From: Ktedonobacter robiniae
Lineage (GTDB): Bacteria; Chloroflexota; Ktedonobacteria; Ktedonobacterales; Ktedonobacteraceae
DNA: 64,000 nucleotides
Assembly: GCF_016587375.1 (NCBI RefSeq)
Contig: NZ_BNJG01000001.1
Coordinates: 2,046,001-2,110,000 of the forward strand
Direction of reading: 5' to 3'
Below the pieces are notes generated by a model. It saw only the letters and a list, made by a program, of their open reading frames with translations, ran no database searches and was not told the DNA's origin. Below, one piece after another: positions 18,317-26,745 of the stretch. The translations under genes were made by a program, and so were the position numbers. Each line of letters starts with the position of its first letter. Position 1 is the first letter of the stretch.

Positions 18317-19555
18317 TTAGGCACTCACCTCCTTAGGTGTTAAGACCACTTCATAGCCTAAAACATCAAGTCGCCGTATTGCTTGTTTCTTTGCCCTCTC
18401 TCCATCTAACGCATCCAAGTAGGTTGGCCCTAAGTCCTGATACGGCTTTTTCTTTTTGAGAACATGATAAACAATCACTGCAAGACTATGTGAGGTAGCT
18501 ACAGCGGCTTTGGGCTTGATCATTCGACGCGCAAAGCGATGATGTTGGGTGGAAAGATAATTGCCTTTCATCCGGCTCAGGCACCAACACACCTCGGCTA
18601 AAGCTGCTCTCAGAAAGACGTTGCCTTTTGTTGCATGTCCGCTCAGCCGTTTGCCTGCACTTTCTTTGTTGCCAGGGCACACGCCAATCCAGGAGGCGAA
18701 GTGCTTGTCGGAAGGAAAGGCACTCAGGTCGATGCCTACCTCAGACAAGATGGTGAGCGCACTTAGCAATTGGAGGCCCGGAATACTCATCAACAAGTCG
18801 AGTGCTTCTTTGAATGGGTACATTCTCGCTTCAATTTCTTCAAGCAGGTGTTCCATCTGCTGTTCCAGAAAATCAATGTGGGCAACTATCTCTTTGAGTA
18901 AGAGACGATGATGTGCCTCGACTCGTCCTTCCAAAGCCTCTTGCAATTGTGGGAGTTTTATTCGTAATTTGCCTACCGCAAGCTCGGTGAGGACGTGAGG
19001 GTCATCTTCACCTTCAATCAATGCCTCAATCATCTGCCGCCCGCTTTTTCCTAAGACATTGGTCGCCACCGATGCAAGTTTGATGTTCGCTGTCTCCAAC
19101 ACTTTCTGTAAACGATTGATCTCCTCTGTGCGCATATAGACCAAGCTTTTTCGATAGCGCATGAGATCCCGCACGTCGCGAAAAGGCTTCGGGGGAATGA
19201 AACTGGCCTTGAGCAATCCATGGCGCAAGAGATCAGCAATCCATTCACTATCCTTCACATCAGTTTTCCGACCAGGAACCGACTTTATATGATGAGCGTT
19301 CACAAGGATGATCGTGTGTTCATCTTCTAAAAGATTGTAAAGAGGACGCCAGAAGATGCCGGTACTTTCCATGGCGATATGGCTCACGTGTTGCGCATCG
19401 ATCCAATCTCGTAATGCCACAATCTCTGCGGTGGTGGTCCCAAAAGTTCTCACGGTCTTCTGCACCCGACCGTTTGGTGGCGTGAGCATGATACAGGCAA
19501 CAACGGTGTTCTTATGGACATCTAAACCACAACAGCGTTCATAGAGCACTTCCAT
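18317..19555 (-). mobile_element. IS110-family recombinase (transposase) gene
   Basis: A 412-residue DEDD recombinase. The N-terminal RuvC-like domain shows GLDVHKNTVVAC (first Asp, residue 11-12), HIAMESTGIFWRPLYNLL (Glu) and VPGRKTDVKDSEWIADLL (two Asp). After a coiled helical region comes the Transposase_20 part with LLMSIPGLQLLSALTILSEV and the nucleophile-Ser region in SAGKRLSGHATKGNVFLR. The ATG at 19555 has AGGAAG 6 bases upstream; an open extension to 19630 lacks a site. The gene appears full length and possibly active. No terminal inverted repeats were found, as expected for this family. Confidence 0.92.
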
Positions 19556-19810
19556 CGCTTCTTCCTTTCTCTCATCTGAACTGATCATCGTGTGTACAGA
19601 GAACGATGAGGAGTGAACATGAACAAACAAGTTTCCTTCACGTGCTCCTTTTTACAAAGGGCAACACACTTCTCTTCTGGAGACACTCAGGTCAGCTTAC
19701 CCATCGGGCTCGATGGCACCAGTGAATCTTGACCTTGACTCACCGCTCTCACTGCTATTGTAGCCCATTTTCATTCACTTCTCTGGCAGAGAGGTCATAG
19801 CGCTTACTCT
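19556..19810 (-). ncRNA. Candidate IS110 bridge-RNA region upstream of recombinase
   Basis: This stretch upstream of the recombinase has no gene but several stems: TCATCGT/ACGATGA (19585-19591, 19603-19609), CCATCG/CGATGG (19701-19706, 19711-19716) and CAGTGA/TCACTG (19720-19725, 19749-19754) around a 23-base internal loop. Non-coding ends of IS110 elements encode structured bridge RNAs whose internal loops pair with target and donor DNA. Position and structure fit; the exact RNA ends and the element borders could not be set by eye. Confidence 0.4.
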
Positions 19811-19817
19811 ATTTTGC

Positions 19818-19846
19818 TTGCCTTTTTAAGGGTTGCATGGTATAGT
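19818..19846 (+). promoter_or_regulatory. Likely promoter for leader ORF and MFS exporter
   Basis: TTGCCT (19818-19823), a 17-base spacer and TATAGT (19841-19846). A start near 19853 would give a leader of about 420 bases before the MFS gene, containing the 39-codon ORF at 19891. Confidence 0.45.
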
Positions 19847-19890
19847 TGGGCTATACATACATCTTCTTCACATAAGAAAAGGAGCCATAC

Positions 19891-20010
19891 ATGTCAGCCG
19901 CCACATTCTCTCTCTTCGGCGCCGTAGCCTCACATGGCCGCGTAAGTGATGAGCATGAGTGTTGTGGGTATTCATGTATGGCAACAATCTCCACACTCAG
20001 CCTCAGGTAA
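19891..20010 (+). CDS. 39-residue small ORF in the leader of the MFS gene
   Basis: ATG to TAA, 39 codons, with AGGAG 6 bases before the start, which is one of the better ribosome sites in the window. The product begins MSAATFSLFGAVASHGRV and has a Cys cluster HECCGYSC near residues 22-29, ending in ISTLSLR. It has no recognised domain or clear signal peptide. Its place between a promoter and an exporter gene, followed by alternative hairpins, suggests a regulatory leader peptide. A small secreted or metal-binding peptide is the alternative. Confidence 0.5.
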   Translation: MSAATFSLFGAVASHGRVSDEHECCGYSCMATISTLSLR

Positions 20011-20179
20011 GCTCTCTCCGCGAGATGTCCCTGCTCTATTACTCATTCCTACGCTCAAGCAGCTAGCTTGAATAGCCAGAGTGCTACGCTCATGGTCTGT
20101 TTATGCCCATTTATAAAAGGCACCCATGAGGATGGCGCCCGGCTGTTTTTTGTCTGCTTCTTTGCATCAATTCCTTATG

Positions 20180-20263
20180 CAGAAACTAACCCCCATTCGG
20201 GGGCGCGGCGCCACTCTCATGGCTAGCGCTTCGCGCGCAAGTTTCTGAGAGGCACCTAGGAGA
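20180..20263 (+). promoter_or_regulatory. Alternative stem-loops covering the MFS ribosome-site region
   Basis: CAGAAACT (20180-20187) can pair with AGTTTCTG (20240-20247), enclosing the hairpin CCCCC/GGGGG (20190-20203). CTCTCA (20214-20219) can instead pair with TGAGAG (20246-20251). Both use bases 20246-20247, so they exclude each other, and both end just before AGGAG (20259-20263). This resembles translation-attenuation leaders of resistance genes. Confidence 0.4.
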
Positions 20264-20273
20264 AATAGAGCAT

Positions 20274-21557
20274 ATGTATTCGATGAGCCGGAAGCTCAAT
20301 GCTTATAGCGTATACCTGCTTATGGTCGGGATCGATTCCCTGGCCCGCAGTATTATGTTTACCCTTAACCTCATTTACCAGGCCGAGGTCGTCCATCTCA
20401 ATCCCTTGCAGCTCGTCCTGGTTGGGACCACGCTGGAAACTGCCTGCTTTCTGGCCCAGATTCCCACTGGTGTCATCGCCGATGTGTATAGTCGTCGCCT
20501 CTCGGTCGTCATTGGCTATCTCCTGACGGGAGTGGGCTTCCTGCTTGAGGGCATGGTACCCACCTTCGCGGCTGTCCTGCTGGGAAATATCCTCTGGGGA
20601 ATCGGCGCGACCTGCATCGATGGCGCCCAGGAAGCCTGGGTCGTTGACGAGGTCGGAGAGGAGCACGCAGGTCGCATCTTTACCCGTGGCTCGCAGATAG
20701 GCCAGATTATGGGCCTGGTCGGCATTCCTATCAGCGTCGCCCTGGGTAGCCTGCGCCTGAACGTTCCCGTTGTTACAGGCGCCCTGATGATCACGCTCCT
20801 GGGACTGGTTCTCCCCTTTATTATGCGTGAGGATGGCTTTACGCCGACGCCCCGCGAGGAGCGCAACTCCTGGCAATCCATGGGACGCCAGCTCACGGAT
20901 GCCCGGCACATGGTCAGCCTCAAGCCCATGCTGGTCAGCATCTTTGGCGCAACCCTCTTCATGGGCCTCTCCAGCGAGGGCTTTGATCGCCTGAACCAGG
21001 TACACTTTCTACAGGACTTTACCTTTCCAATCCTGTGGAGCCTGACACCCGTCATATGGTTCGGCATCATCAGCGCGGTCGGCTCGCTCCTGGGCATCGC
21101 CACAACTGAGCTGGTCAACCGCCGCCTGAACCTGAATCACGCACCCTCCCTATTACGCGCTCTAACTATCATCAATTCGTTGCTGCTCATCAGTATGCTT
21201 AGTTTCGCCCTGGCTGGCAACTTCTACCTGGCCCTCATCGCTGTCTGGGGTGTCGGGGTCATGCGTACCGCGAGCCGCCCGCTCTATAACACCTGGGTTA
21301 CACAGAACAGCGACTCACGGGTGCGCGCCACCATCTTCTCAGCCACAGGCATGATCGATGCCATTGGGCAAATCGGTGGTGGCCCAGCCGTTGGCTACAT
21401 TGGCGAGCGCGTCTCTATCCGCGCCGCCTTGACAGCCGCAAGCCTGCTCTTGAGCCCCATCCTCTTCTTCTTCCTACGCAGCTTCCGCCTGCTCCACCAA
21501 GGGGAAAATACCTCCTTGGTGGGCCAACCACCGGAAGTCGCCACGGAAATAGAGTAA
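20274..21557 (+). CDS. MFS transporter (drug exporter-like)
   Basis: A 427-residue major-facilitator protein with about 12 hydrophobic segments. Family signs are the loop between helices 2 and 3 (QIPTGVIADVYSRRLSVVIG, the G-x3-D-x2-G/S-R-R type A motif), IGATCIDGAQEAWVVDEV near helix 4, and a long cytoplasmic loop (RARPREER-like, residues 190-220). It resembles tetracycline/macrolide-type exporters more than sugar carriers, but the substrate is not proven. ATG at 20274 is 10 bases after AGGAG; an ATG at 20283 is also in frame. Upstream lie a small ORF and alternative hairpins; downstream is an ANT(4')-like gene on the same strand. Confidence 0.85.
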   Translation: MYSMSRKLNAYSVYLLMVGIDSLARSIMFTLNLIYQAEVVHLNPLQLVLVGTTLETACFLAQIPTGVIADVYSRRLSVVIGYLLTGVGFLLEGMVPTFAAVLLGNILWGIGATCIDGAQEAWVVDEVGEEHAGRIFTRGSQIGQIMGLVGIPISVALGSLRLNVPVVTGALMITLLGLVLPFIMREDGFTPTPREERNSWQSMGRQLTDARHMVSLKPMLVSIFGATLFMGLSSEGFDRLNQVHFLQDFTFPILWSLTPVIWFGIISAVGSLLGIATTELVNRRLNLNHAPSLLRALTIINSLLLISMLSFALAGNFYLALIAVWGVGVMRTASRPLYNTWVTQNSDSRVRATIFSATGMIDAIGQIGGGPAVGYIGERVSIRAALTAASLLLSPILFFFLRSFRLLHQGENTSLVGQPPEVATEIE

Positions 21558-21580
21558 GAGAAATGGACTCCATCCCAAAT

Positions 21581-21646
21581 AGAGTAAGGGAGACGGGTAC
21601 TGGTCACGTGCGAATGCACGTGACCAGTACCCGTCTCCCTTACTCT
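21581..21646 (+). terminator. Perfect 31-bp hairpin after MFS gene
   Basis: Arms 21581-21611 and 21616-21646 are exact complements with loop GAAT, 24 bases beyond the MFS stop. Part of the left arm (GAGTAAG) is also present as a direct copy just upstream at 21552-21558. Confidence 0.7.
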
Positions 21647-21805
21647 TTGAGCGCCAAGCTATTGAATTCTCTTCTGCTCCTTGCCTCGGCTTGCTCCGCC
21701 CATACCCCCTCCCCGCGAAACGTCTGCGGCATGAAGGCACTCCTGGAGAAGGAAAGACATGAGATAGGTAAATATTGCTATAATCTGTAGCACAAGGAGG
21801 AAGCT

Positions 21806-22573
21806 ATGATGCATTATCCAGTGAAAAAGACACATGAAGAGCGCTTACAACTTGCGCAAGAAATCGTGGCAAAATTAAAAGAGCGATATCGGGATAATTT
21901 GCTGGCGGTTGCCATTGTTGGTTCGGTAGCACGGGGAGAAGATAAAGATTTCTCTGATCTCGATATGATTGCCGTGATACAGGGTGCAGGTATCGCAGAC
22001 GATTTTAACGCTATCATTGATGGGTTGAAGTATACAATTGATGTCTTCAGCCAGGATATCATCCTCGGAAAAATCACAACTGTGCATATGCGCTGGCCCT
22101 TTCTGGCGGGCAAATTCATCACAGCTATCCCTTTATATGATGAGCAGGGAGTGTTTGCCGCATATAAAGAGACCTTTCAAACCCTTGTACAGAGGGATTT
22201 TGCACCTTATATGAGGCAGGTGTTTGTCGAAGAGATCTACGAGGAGTGCAACAAATTCATCAACACAACCTGTACTGGCAGCATGAGCCAGGCCTACTAC
22301 AATGCCTATCACCTCTTCACCAAATTCGCCATCTTTCTTGGTATCGTCAACAAGTCGTTTTATACCAGTGCTGTTGCCCTGCCTGAGCGGGCAATGGCAC
22401 TCCCAATCAATTTCCCTTCATTTAGGCTTCTCGGGAGATTTGTCACAGGAGAAGTTATCTATAATCCTAAACAGCTGCGAGACATTGTTGAAGGTATGAT
22501 GCTTGAAGTCATAGACTATCTGCGAAGCAAAAGTATAGAGTTTGAGACGAGAGAAATCTCCTTTAAACTTTGA
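21806..22573 (+). CDS. Nucleotidyltransferase, ANT(4')/kanamycin nucleotidyltransferase-like
   Basis: A 255-residue polymerase-beta-fold nucleotidyltransferase. The active-site motif is GSVARGEDKDFSDLDM (near residues 40-55). Further shared landmarks with the ANT(4') kanamycin enzyme (253 residues) are THEERLQLAQEIV at the start, MRWPFLAGKFITAIPLYDEQG in the middle and FVEEIYEECNKF, which aligns with the segment carrying that enzyme's catalytic Glu. Such enzymes adenylylate aminoglycosides, but remote homologues have other targets. AGGAGG stands 5 bases before the ATG. Base composition is less GC-rich than neighbours, which may point to transfer. Confidence 0.7.
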   Translation: MMHYPVKKTHEERLQLAQEIVAKLKERYRDNLLAVAIVGSVARGEDKDFSDLDMIAVIQGAGIADDFNAIIDGLKYTIDVFSQDIILGKITTVHMRWPFLAGKFITAIPLYDEQGVFAAYKETFQTLVQRDFAPYMRQVFVEEIYEECNKFINTTCTGSMSQAYYNAYHLFTKFAIFLGIVNKSFYTSAVALPERAMALPINFPSFRLLGRFVTGEVIYNPKQLRDIVEGMMLEVIDYLRSKSIEFETREISFKL

Positions 22574-22692
22574 GCATGAAACCTTTTCAGAAAGGGAGCG
22601 CGAGGTATCCCCGAAAAAGCTCTTTTCCTGCTTTTGCTCGCCGCCCCAGGCGCGAAGAAGACTTTACAACCCCATTGAAGATCAAAAAAAGC

Positions 22693-22722
22693 TTGACAGC
22701 GCCATCAAAGCCATGTTATGCT
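22693..22722 (+). promoter_or_regulatory. Promoter of the T-box/aspS transcript
   Basis: Consensus TTGACA (22693-22698), an 18-base spacer and TATGCT (22717-22722), about 30 bases before the first T-box elements. Confidence 0.6.
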
Positions 22723-22751
22723 ATATAGCACAAACATTAATCGTATACAGG

Positions 22752-23090
22752 CGATGAATGGGACATATTAAGTAGTTATAGCAACATACAGAGAGTGATG
22801 CCATGGCTGCAAGCATCACAGTTGGTCCTGCTTAATGACACCCCTGAGCCAGGCAGTGAACCGCCAACAAAGAACGATACATTAGGCGCAGTAGCTGTTC
22901 CTTCGGGATCGCGCCCGTTAACGCGCGACGGTTTTACCTCTTGCGTACACGCAAAGATAAACCGACTGAGGCCCTTTGAGAGGTCTGCCTTGTAAAGGCT
23001 ACAGACTGCTCGGGGCAAATGGTGGTGGTACCACGACAGGCAAAAAAGCAATTGATGCCCTCGTCCTCCAAAGGATGAGGGCTTTTTGTT
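22752..23090 (+). promoter_or_regulatory. T-box riboswitch controlling aspS
   Basis: Stem I elements are GATGAATGGGA and AGTA (S-turn), AGAGAG, then an apical helix TGATGC/GCATCA around a GGCTGCAA loop, and a specifier region reading TTAATGACACC with GAC (Asp) followed by A. The T-box itself, TGGTGGTACCACGA, is at 23023-23036 and supplies the tRNA-acceptor bulge. The intrinsic terminator with T-run is at 23057-23087. Uncharged tRNA would stabilise the antiterminator and switch on the downstream synthetase. The order of elements, spacing and downstream gene all agree. Confidence 0.92.
23057..23090 (+). terminator. T-box terminator hairpin
   Basis: An 11-bp stem (23057-23067 with 23072-23082, one G/T pair) and a four-base loop, followed by TTTTT. 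It is the OFF state of the T-box; its 5' part is preceded by the T-box sequence that forms the competing antiterminator. Confidence 0.88.
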
Positions 23091-23282
23091 TTGGCCGTCA
23101 AACCACCAGCATTCGCTTGAAGCAGAGAAAGGATGCCTATGGAGAGTGACGACGGTAACGACGACGACGATAACAACACTATAAATATTCTGGGAAGCAC
23201 CTGACAACTGCATGTCTGTATGACTTCAGGTATGCTTCCTTGCGCTCAAAACACAGAAATTTTATGAGAAGGAGCATACACC

Positions 23283-24596
23283 ATGCAGAAGGCAAGAACA
23301 TTAACTACGGAAATCCATAAACATGTCGGTGAGCGCGTACGCGTGCAGGGCTGGTTGCAATCCTGGCGCCAACTTGGCAGTATTCATTTCCTCGTTATTC
23401 GCGATGGCTGGGGCCAGATTCAGGCCGTGGCCGAGAGCGAGGCGGAGATCACACCCCTAACCGAGGCAGAGGCGGGAGTTGAGAGCCTGGTCGCGATTGA
23501 AGGGCTGGTCGAGAGCGTTCCCCAGGCCCCCGGCGGCATTGAGCTCCACAACCTGGCGATTGAGCTTATTGAGCCGATTCGCGAGACGCCTCCCTTCCCC
23601 ATTAACAAACGCAAGATCAACGCTCAGCTTAGCACGCTGCTTGATCACGCCGTGATTACGCACCGACATCCTACCCGGCGAGCGGTGCTACGCCTCTCGT
23701 CCGTTCTGTCACAGGCCTTTCGCGAGAGCGTGCTCACCCGAGGTTTTACCGAGATCCACACGCCCAAGATCCTTGGCACGACCACGGAGGGTGGCGCCAA
23801 CGTCTTCAAGCTCGATTACTTTGGGCGGCCCGCCTATCTGGCGCAAAGTCCACAACTCTACAAGCAGATCATGGTTGGCGTCTTCGAGCGCGTCTTTGAG
23901 GTTGGTCCCGTCTTCCGCGCCGAGGAGCATGATTCAACGCGCCACCTGAACGAATATGTCAGCCTGGACGTAGAGATGGGCTTTATCGAGAACCATTTCA
24001 CGATTATGGCGCTCCTACGCGACATCCTGGCGGACATTATTGGCGCCTTTCAGGAGCACTGCGCACCCGAACTAGAGCTGCTCAAGGCCAACCTGCCTGT
24101 TGTGCCAGCCGAGATTCCGCATATCCACTTTCAAGACGCCCAGGAGCTTATCCTGAAACTGCATAAGGTTGACGTCAGAGGCGAGCCAGACCTCTCGCCC
24201 CAGGACGAGCGCTGGCTGGGAGAGTGGGCGATGAAGGAGTTTGGTAGCGACTTCCTATACGTGACGGGCTATCCCACGAAGAAGCGCCCCTTCTACACCC
24301 ATACAGACCCGGAACGGCCCGAATACACCAACTCATTCGACCTGCTCTTCCGTGGCCTGGAGCTTGTGACTGGTGGGCAACGCCTGCATCGCTACGCGGA
24401 CTACCTGGAGGCACTCCAGAGCCGCAACATGTCCATGGAGCCATTTGAGCACTATCTGGAGGCCTTCCGCTATGGCATGCCACCACATGGAGGGTTCGCC
24501 ATTGGCTCCGAGCGCCTGCTTATGCAGCTACTTGGCGCGCCCAACGTACGCCTGACGACGACCTTCCCCCGCGACATGCACCGCCTCGTGCCTTAA
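23283..24596 (+). CDS. aspS: Aspartate--tRNA ligase, class-2 (AspS2), probably non-discriminating
   Basis: A 437-residue class IIb synthetase of the short archaeal/Deinococcus AspRS2 type, lacking the bacterial GAD insertion. The N-terminal OB fold is residues 1-100. Motif 2 is FRAEEHDSTRHLNEYVSLD and motif 3 is GFAIGSERLLMQLLG at the C-terminus. QSPQLYKQIMV is typical of the type. Pro83 (in QAPGGIEL) stands where non-discriminating enzymes have Pro and discriminating ones Lys, so it probably also makes Asp-tRNA(Asn) for amidation. AGGAG is 8 bases before the ATG. It is controlled by the T-box. Confidence 0.93.
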   Translation: MQKARTLTTEIHKHVGERVRVQGWLQSWRQLGSIHFLVIRDGWGQIQAVAESEAEITPLTEAEAGVESLVAIEGLVESVPQAPGGIELHNLAIELIEPIRETPPFPINKRKINAQLSTLLDHAVITHRHPTRRAVLRLSSVLSQAFRESVLTRGFTEIHTPKILGTTTEGGANVFKLDYFGRPAYLAQSPQLYKQIMVGVFERVFEVGPVFRAEEHDSTRHLNEYVSLDVEMGFIENHFTIMALLRDILADIIGAFQEHCAPELELLKANLPVVPAEIPHIHFQDAQELILKLHKVDVRGEPDLSPQDERWLGEWAMKEFGSDFLYVTGYPTKKRPFYTHTDPERPEYTNSFDLLFRGLELVTGGQRLHRYADYLEALQSRNMSMEPFEHYLEAFRYGMPPHGGFAIGSERLLMQLLGAPNVRLTTTFPRDMHRLVP

Positions 24597-24601
24597 GCTT
24601 T

Positions 24602-24655
24602 TGAAAGAAGAATGGGCCAGCCTGGAGACTCCCAAGCTGGCCCATTCTTCTTTCA
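24602..24655 (+). terminator. 20-bp hairpin after aspS
   Basis: Arms 24602-24621 and 24636-24655 are exact complements around a 14-base loop, starting 6 bases after the aspS stop. Confidence 0.7.
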
Positions 24656-24748
24656 GAAACTACTATTCCATGAAACGAAGCCTGAATGCTATAATATTTG
24701 CACACAAGCTAGAACATAGCGAAGGTTAGAAAAGAGGAGCTGCACGCC

Positions 24749-25285
24749 ATGACGGAGCCAGAAAAGATACTCAACGAGCCAGTGGCACGCCCTAAGCGTC
24801 CCCTGAGCCTGGGCGCGGGCGCCATCGTGGTTCACGATAACAAGGTCTTGCTAGTACGCAACCGCTATGGCGTCACCAAAGGGCGTTACCTGCTGCCTGC
24901 GGGGCGTGTAAAGGCAGGCGAGTTGCCGGACCAGGCAGCTGCGCGCGAGACCTTCGAGGAGACTAACCTGCGCGTTGAGATTGAGGGCCTGCTTGGAGTA
25001 CGCCTGTGGGTGATGGATGATGGCGAACACAACTACTTCTTTATGTACAAGGCCCATCTTATCTCACCTCTCAGCGAACTGCTACCCAATCTGGCCGAGG
25101 TCGATGATGCTCGTTTCTTCTCGCGGAAAGAGATGGACGCGCTGGGACCGGATGAGACATGGTCTGGCGCCATTGCCATCGCCTATAAAGGGCTGGATTC
25201 TGAGGCTGTCACATGGCCCAATCACGCTCATCTCTCCGATTCATCCGGCGTAGAGAGCGCGGAGAGATGGCGTATCTGGCTTTAG
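24749..25285 (+). CDS. Nudix hydrolase
   Basis: A 178-residue protein with a standard Nudix box, GRVKAGELPDQAAARETFEE followed by TNL (G-x5-E-x7-RE-x2-EE), near residues 52-75. It is preceded by the usual strand pair LGAGAIVVHDNKVLLVRNRYG. The final residue of the box is T-N-L rather than xGU, a modest departure. GAGGAG lies 10 bases before the ATG. It is followed after 28 bases by a GNAT gene on the same strand, probably in one transcript. The substrate cannot be assigned. Confidence 0.83.
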   Translation: MTEPEKILNEPVARPKRPLSLGAGAIVVHDNKVLLVRNRYGVTKGRYLLPAGRVKAGELPDQAAARETFEETNLRVEIEGLLGVRLWVMDDGEHNYFFMYKAHLISPLSELLPNLAEVDDARFFSRKEMDALGPDETWSGAIAIAYKGLDSEAVTWPNHAHLSDSSGVESAERWRIWL

Positions 25286-25313
25286 AAGTGCATGTGGTAG
25301 AAGAGAGGTTACT

Positions 25314-25862
25314 GTGCGCATACGCTTGCTGACCCTGGGTCCCCAGGAGATCAAATACTGGACAGAACAGATTCTTGATGTCTATCGCCAGGCCTTTGAG
25401 GCCCCACCCTACAACACACAGGAAGAAGGGGTACAGAGCTTTGGGCTGGTCCTACCGCGCCATAGCCTGCGCTCGGGCTTTCGCTTCCACGCGGCCTACG
25501 ACGAAGAGGCTCAGCGAATTGCAGGCTTTATCTATGGCTATACCAGCCGCCCAGGCCAGTGGTGGCATGATACGATCCGTGGGGCTATGCCTCACGCCAT
25601 GGCGTGCGAATGGTTCCAGGATACTCTGGAACTGGTGGAGCTAGCGGTGCAGCCAGGCGCGCAGGGCTGTGGACTTGGAGGCTGGCTCCACGATATCTTG
25701 CTCCAAAACACGCCTCACCGCACAGCTCTGCTCTCAACCTATGACGGCGAGACCAATGGTATGCAGCTCTATCGCAAACGTGGCTGGCTGCCCCTCTTGC
25801 CCCACTTCTACTTTCCCGGCGGCGACAAACCCATGAGCATTATGGGGCGCCAGCTTCGCTAA
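25314..25862 (+). CDS. GNAT-family N-acetyltransferase
   Basis: A 182-residue protein with a GNAT core: central strand LVELAVQPGAQGCGLGGWLH, where QGCGLGG is the acetyl-CoA pyrophosphate loop (Q/R-x2-G-x-G/A), and a final strand/turn MQLYRKRGW. The start is GTG with GAGAGG about 7 bases upstream. It lies 28 bases after the Nudix gene, so both are probably co-transcribed. The acceptor substrate is unknown. Confidence 0.8.
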   Translation: MRIRLLTLGPQEIKYWTEQILDVYRQAFEAPPYNTQEEGVQSFGLVLPRHSLRSGFRFHAAYDEEAQRIAGFIYGYTSRPGQWWHDTIRGAMPHAMACEWFQDTLELVELAVQPGAQGCGLGGWLHDILLQNTPHRTALLSTYDGETNGMQLYRKRGWLPLLPHFYFPGGDKPMSIMGRQLR

Positions 25863-25882
25863 CCATTACAAATGGAGTGGAG

Positions 25883-26671
25883 CTATGCCTTCTCGGCGCG
25901 CAAGAGCAGTTTATCGTCGGTAAATGTCACCAGAGTGCCATCATCCTGGAAGCTGATCTCATAGTGCTCCCTGGCGGCTGGCGAGGCCTCGACGAAGGCC
26001 TGGTACACGCCCTGCCTGGTGGCGTCATCCACACCAGCGCGCCGCAGCCAGTCGGCAATGGTATGCGTCTTGCGGAAAATCTGAGTTTCGCCGACTCTGA
26101 AGCCCGCCTGCTCCAGGAAGCGCCGCCACTCCATCTCGGTATAGGAGCGCACATGCGTTGGATCGCGCATCTTCTCGACGGTATTAATAAACTGGTCCAA
26201 CTCCTGCGCTTCCGGGGCCAGGCTATCTTCAAGCACAAAGATGCCACCCCGGCGCAGGACGCGCGCGATCTCATGTACCGCGCGCTCGATATCCAGGAAG
26301 TGGTGAGGGGCGATACGGCAGGTCACAGCGTCGAACGCCGCGTCTGGAAAGGGCAGATCTTCGACGTCGGCCACCTGGGTAGAGATATTCGTCACGCCAC
26401 GCGCCTGGCATAGCTCCTGGACGCGCTCCAGCATCTCGGGTGTGAGGTCGGAGGCCACGACTTCCTGCACATATGGCGCTACCGCCAGCGCCGTGTGACC
26501 GCCGCCCGTCGCGACATCCAGCACACTCATGCCTACTTGAGGTGCTAACAGGTTCAGCAGGAGTTGCAAGTCATGTCCCTTAGCATGAGTCACACTCTCG
26601 ACATAGGCATGAGACATACGCCCAAACTGGTGCTTTATATCATCCTTTGAAGGTTGAGACATCGAAGCCAT
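25883..26671 (-). CDS. Class I SAM-dependent methyltransferase (UbiE-like)
   Basis: A 262-residue methyltransferase. Motif I is VLDVATGGGHTALAVAP near residue 46, motif II AAFDAVTCRIAPHHF, and the post-motif helix RVLRRGGIFVLEDSLAP. Together with the late-domain pattern RRFLEQAGFRVGETQIF this matches methyltransferase type 11/UbiE-like enzymes acting on small molecules. ATG at 26671 has AAGGAGG 5 bases upstream and is clearly the start; the open frame extends to 26725. It lies downstream of fumC on the same strand, separated by a terminator. The substrate is unknown. Confidence 0.85.
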   Translation of the reverse strand: MASMSQPSKDDIKHQFGRMSHAYVESVTHAKGHDLQLLLNLLAPQVGMSVLDVATGGGHTALAVAPYVQEVVASDLTPEMLERVQELCQARGVTNISTQVADVEDLPFPDAAFDAVTCRIAPHHFLDIERAVHEIARVLRRGGIFVLEDSLAPEAQELDQFINTVEKMRDPTHVRSYTEMEWRRFLEQAGFRVGETQIFRKTHTIADWLRRAGVDDATRQGVYQAFVEASPAAREHYEISFQDDGTLVTFTDDKLLLRAEKA

Positions 26672-26703
26672 AAAGCCCTCCTTGACACAGTTTATTTCCC
26701 AAC

Positions 26704-26737
26704 GAAAAAAGAAAGACCGGAACACACTGTTCCGGTC
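26704..26737 (-). terminator. Intrinsic terminator of fumC
   Basis: A 10-bp stem GACCGGAACA/TGTTCCGGTC (26715-26724, 26728-26737) with a 3-base loop. On the minus strand it is followed by a T-rich run. Confidence 0.85.
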
Positions 26738-26745
26738 CTGTCTGT

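Noticed and set aside
19556..19630. 25-codon N-terminal extension of the IS110 recombinase
   Set aside because: The DEDD domain normally starts within the first residues, and the ATG at 19555 has the only good ribosome site.
20095..20150. Possible intrinsic terminator before the T6 run at 20143
   Set aside because: The stem (GGCACC/GGCGCC) has a mismatch; only mentioned as a possibility within the MFS leader finding.
22542..22757. 71-codon open frame between the nucleotidyltransferase and the T-box
   Set aside because: It begins inside the previous gene and overlaps the T-box promoter; no ribosome site.
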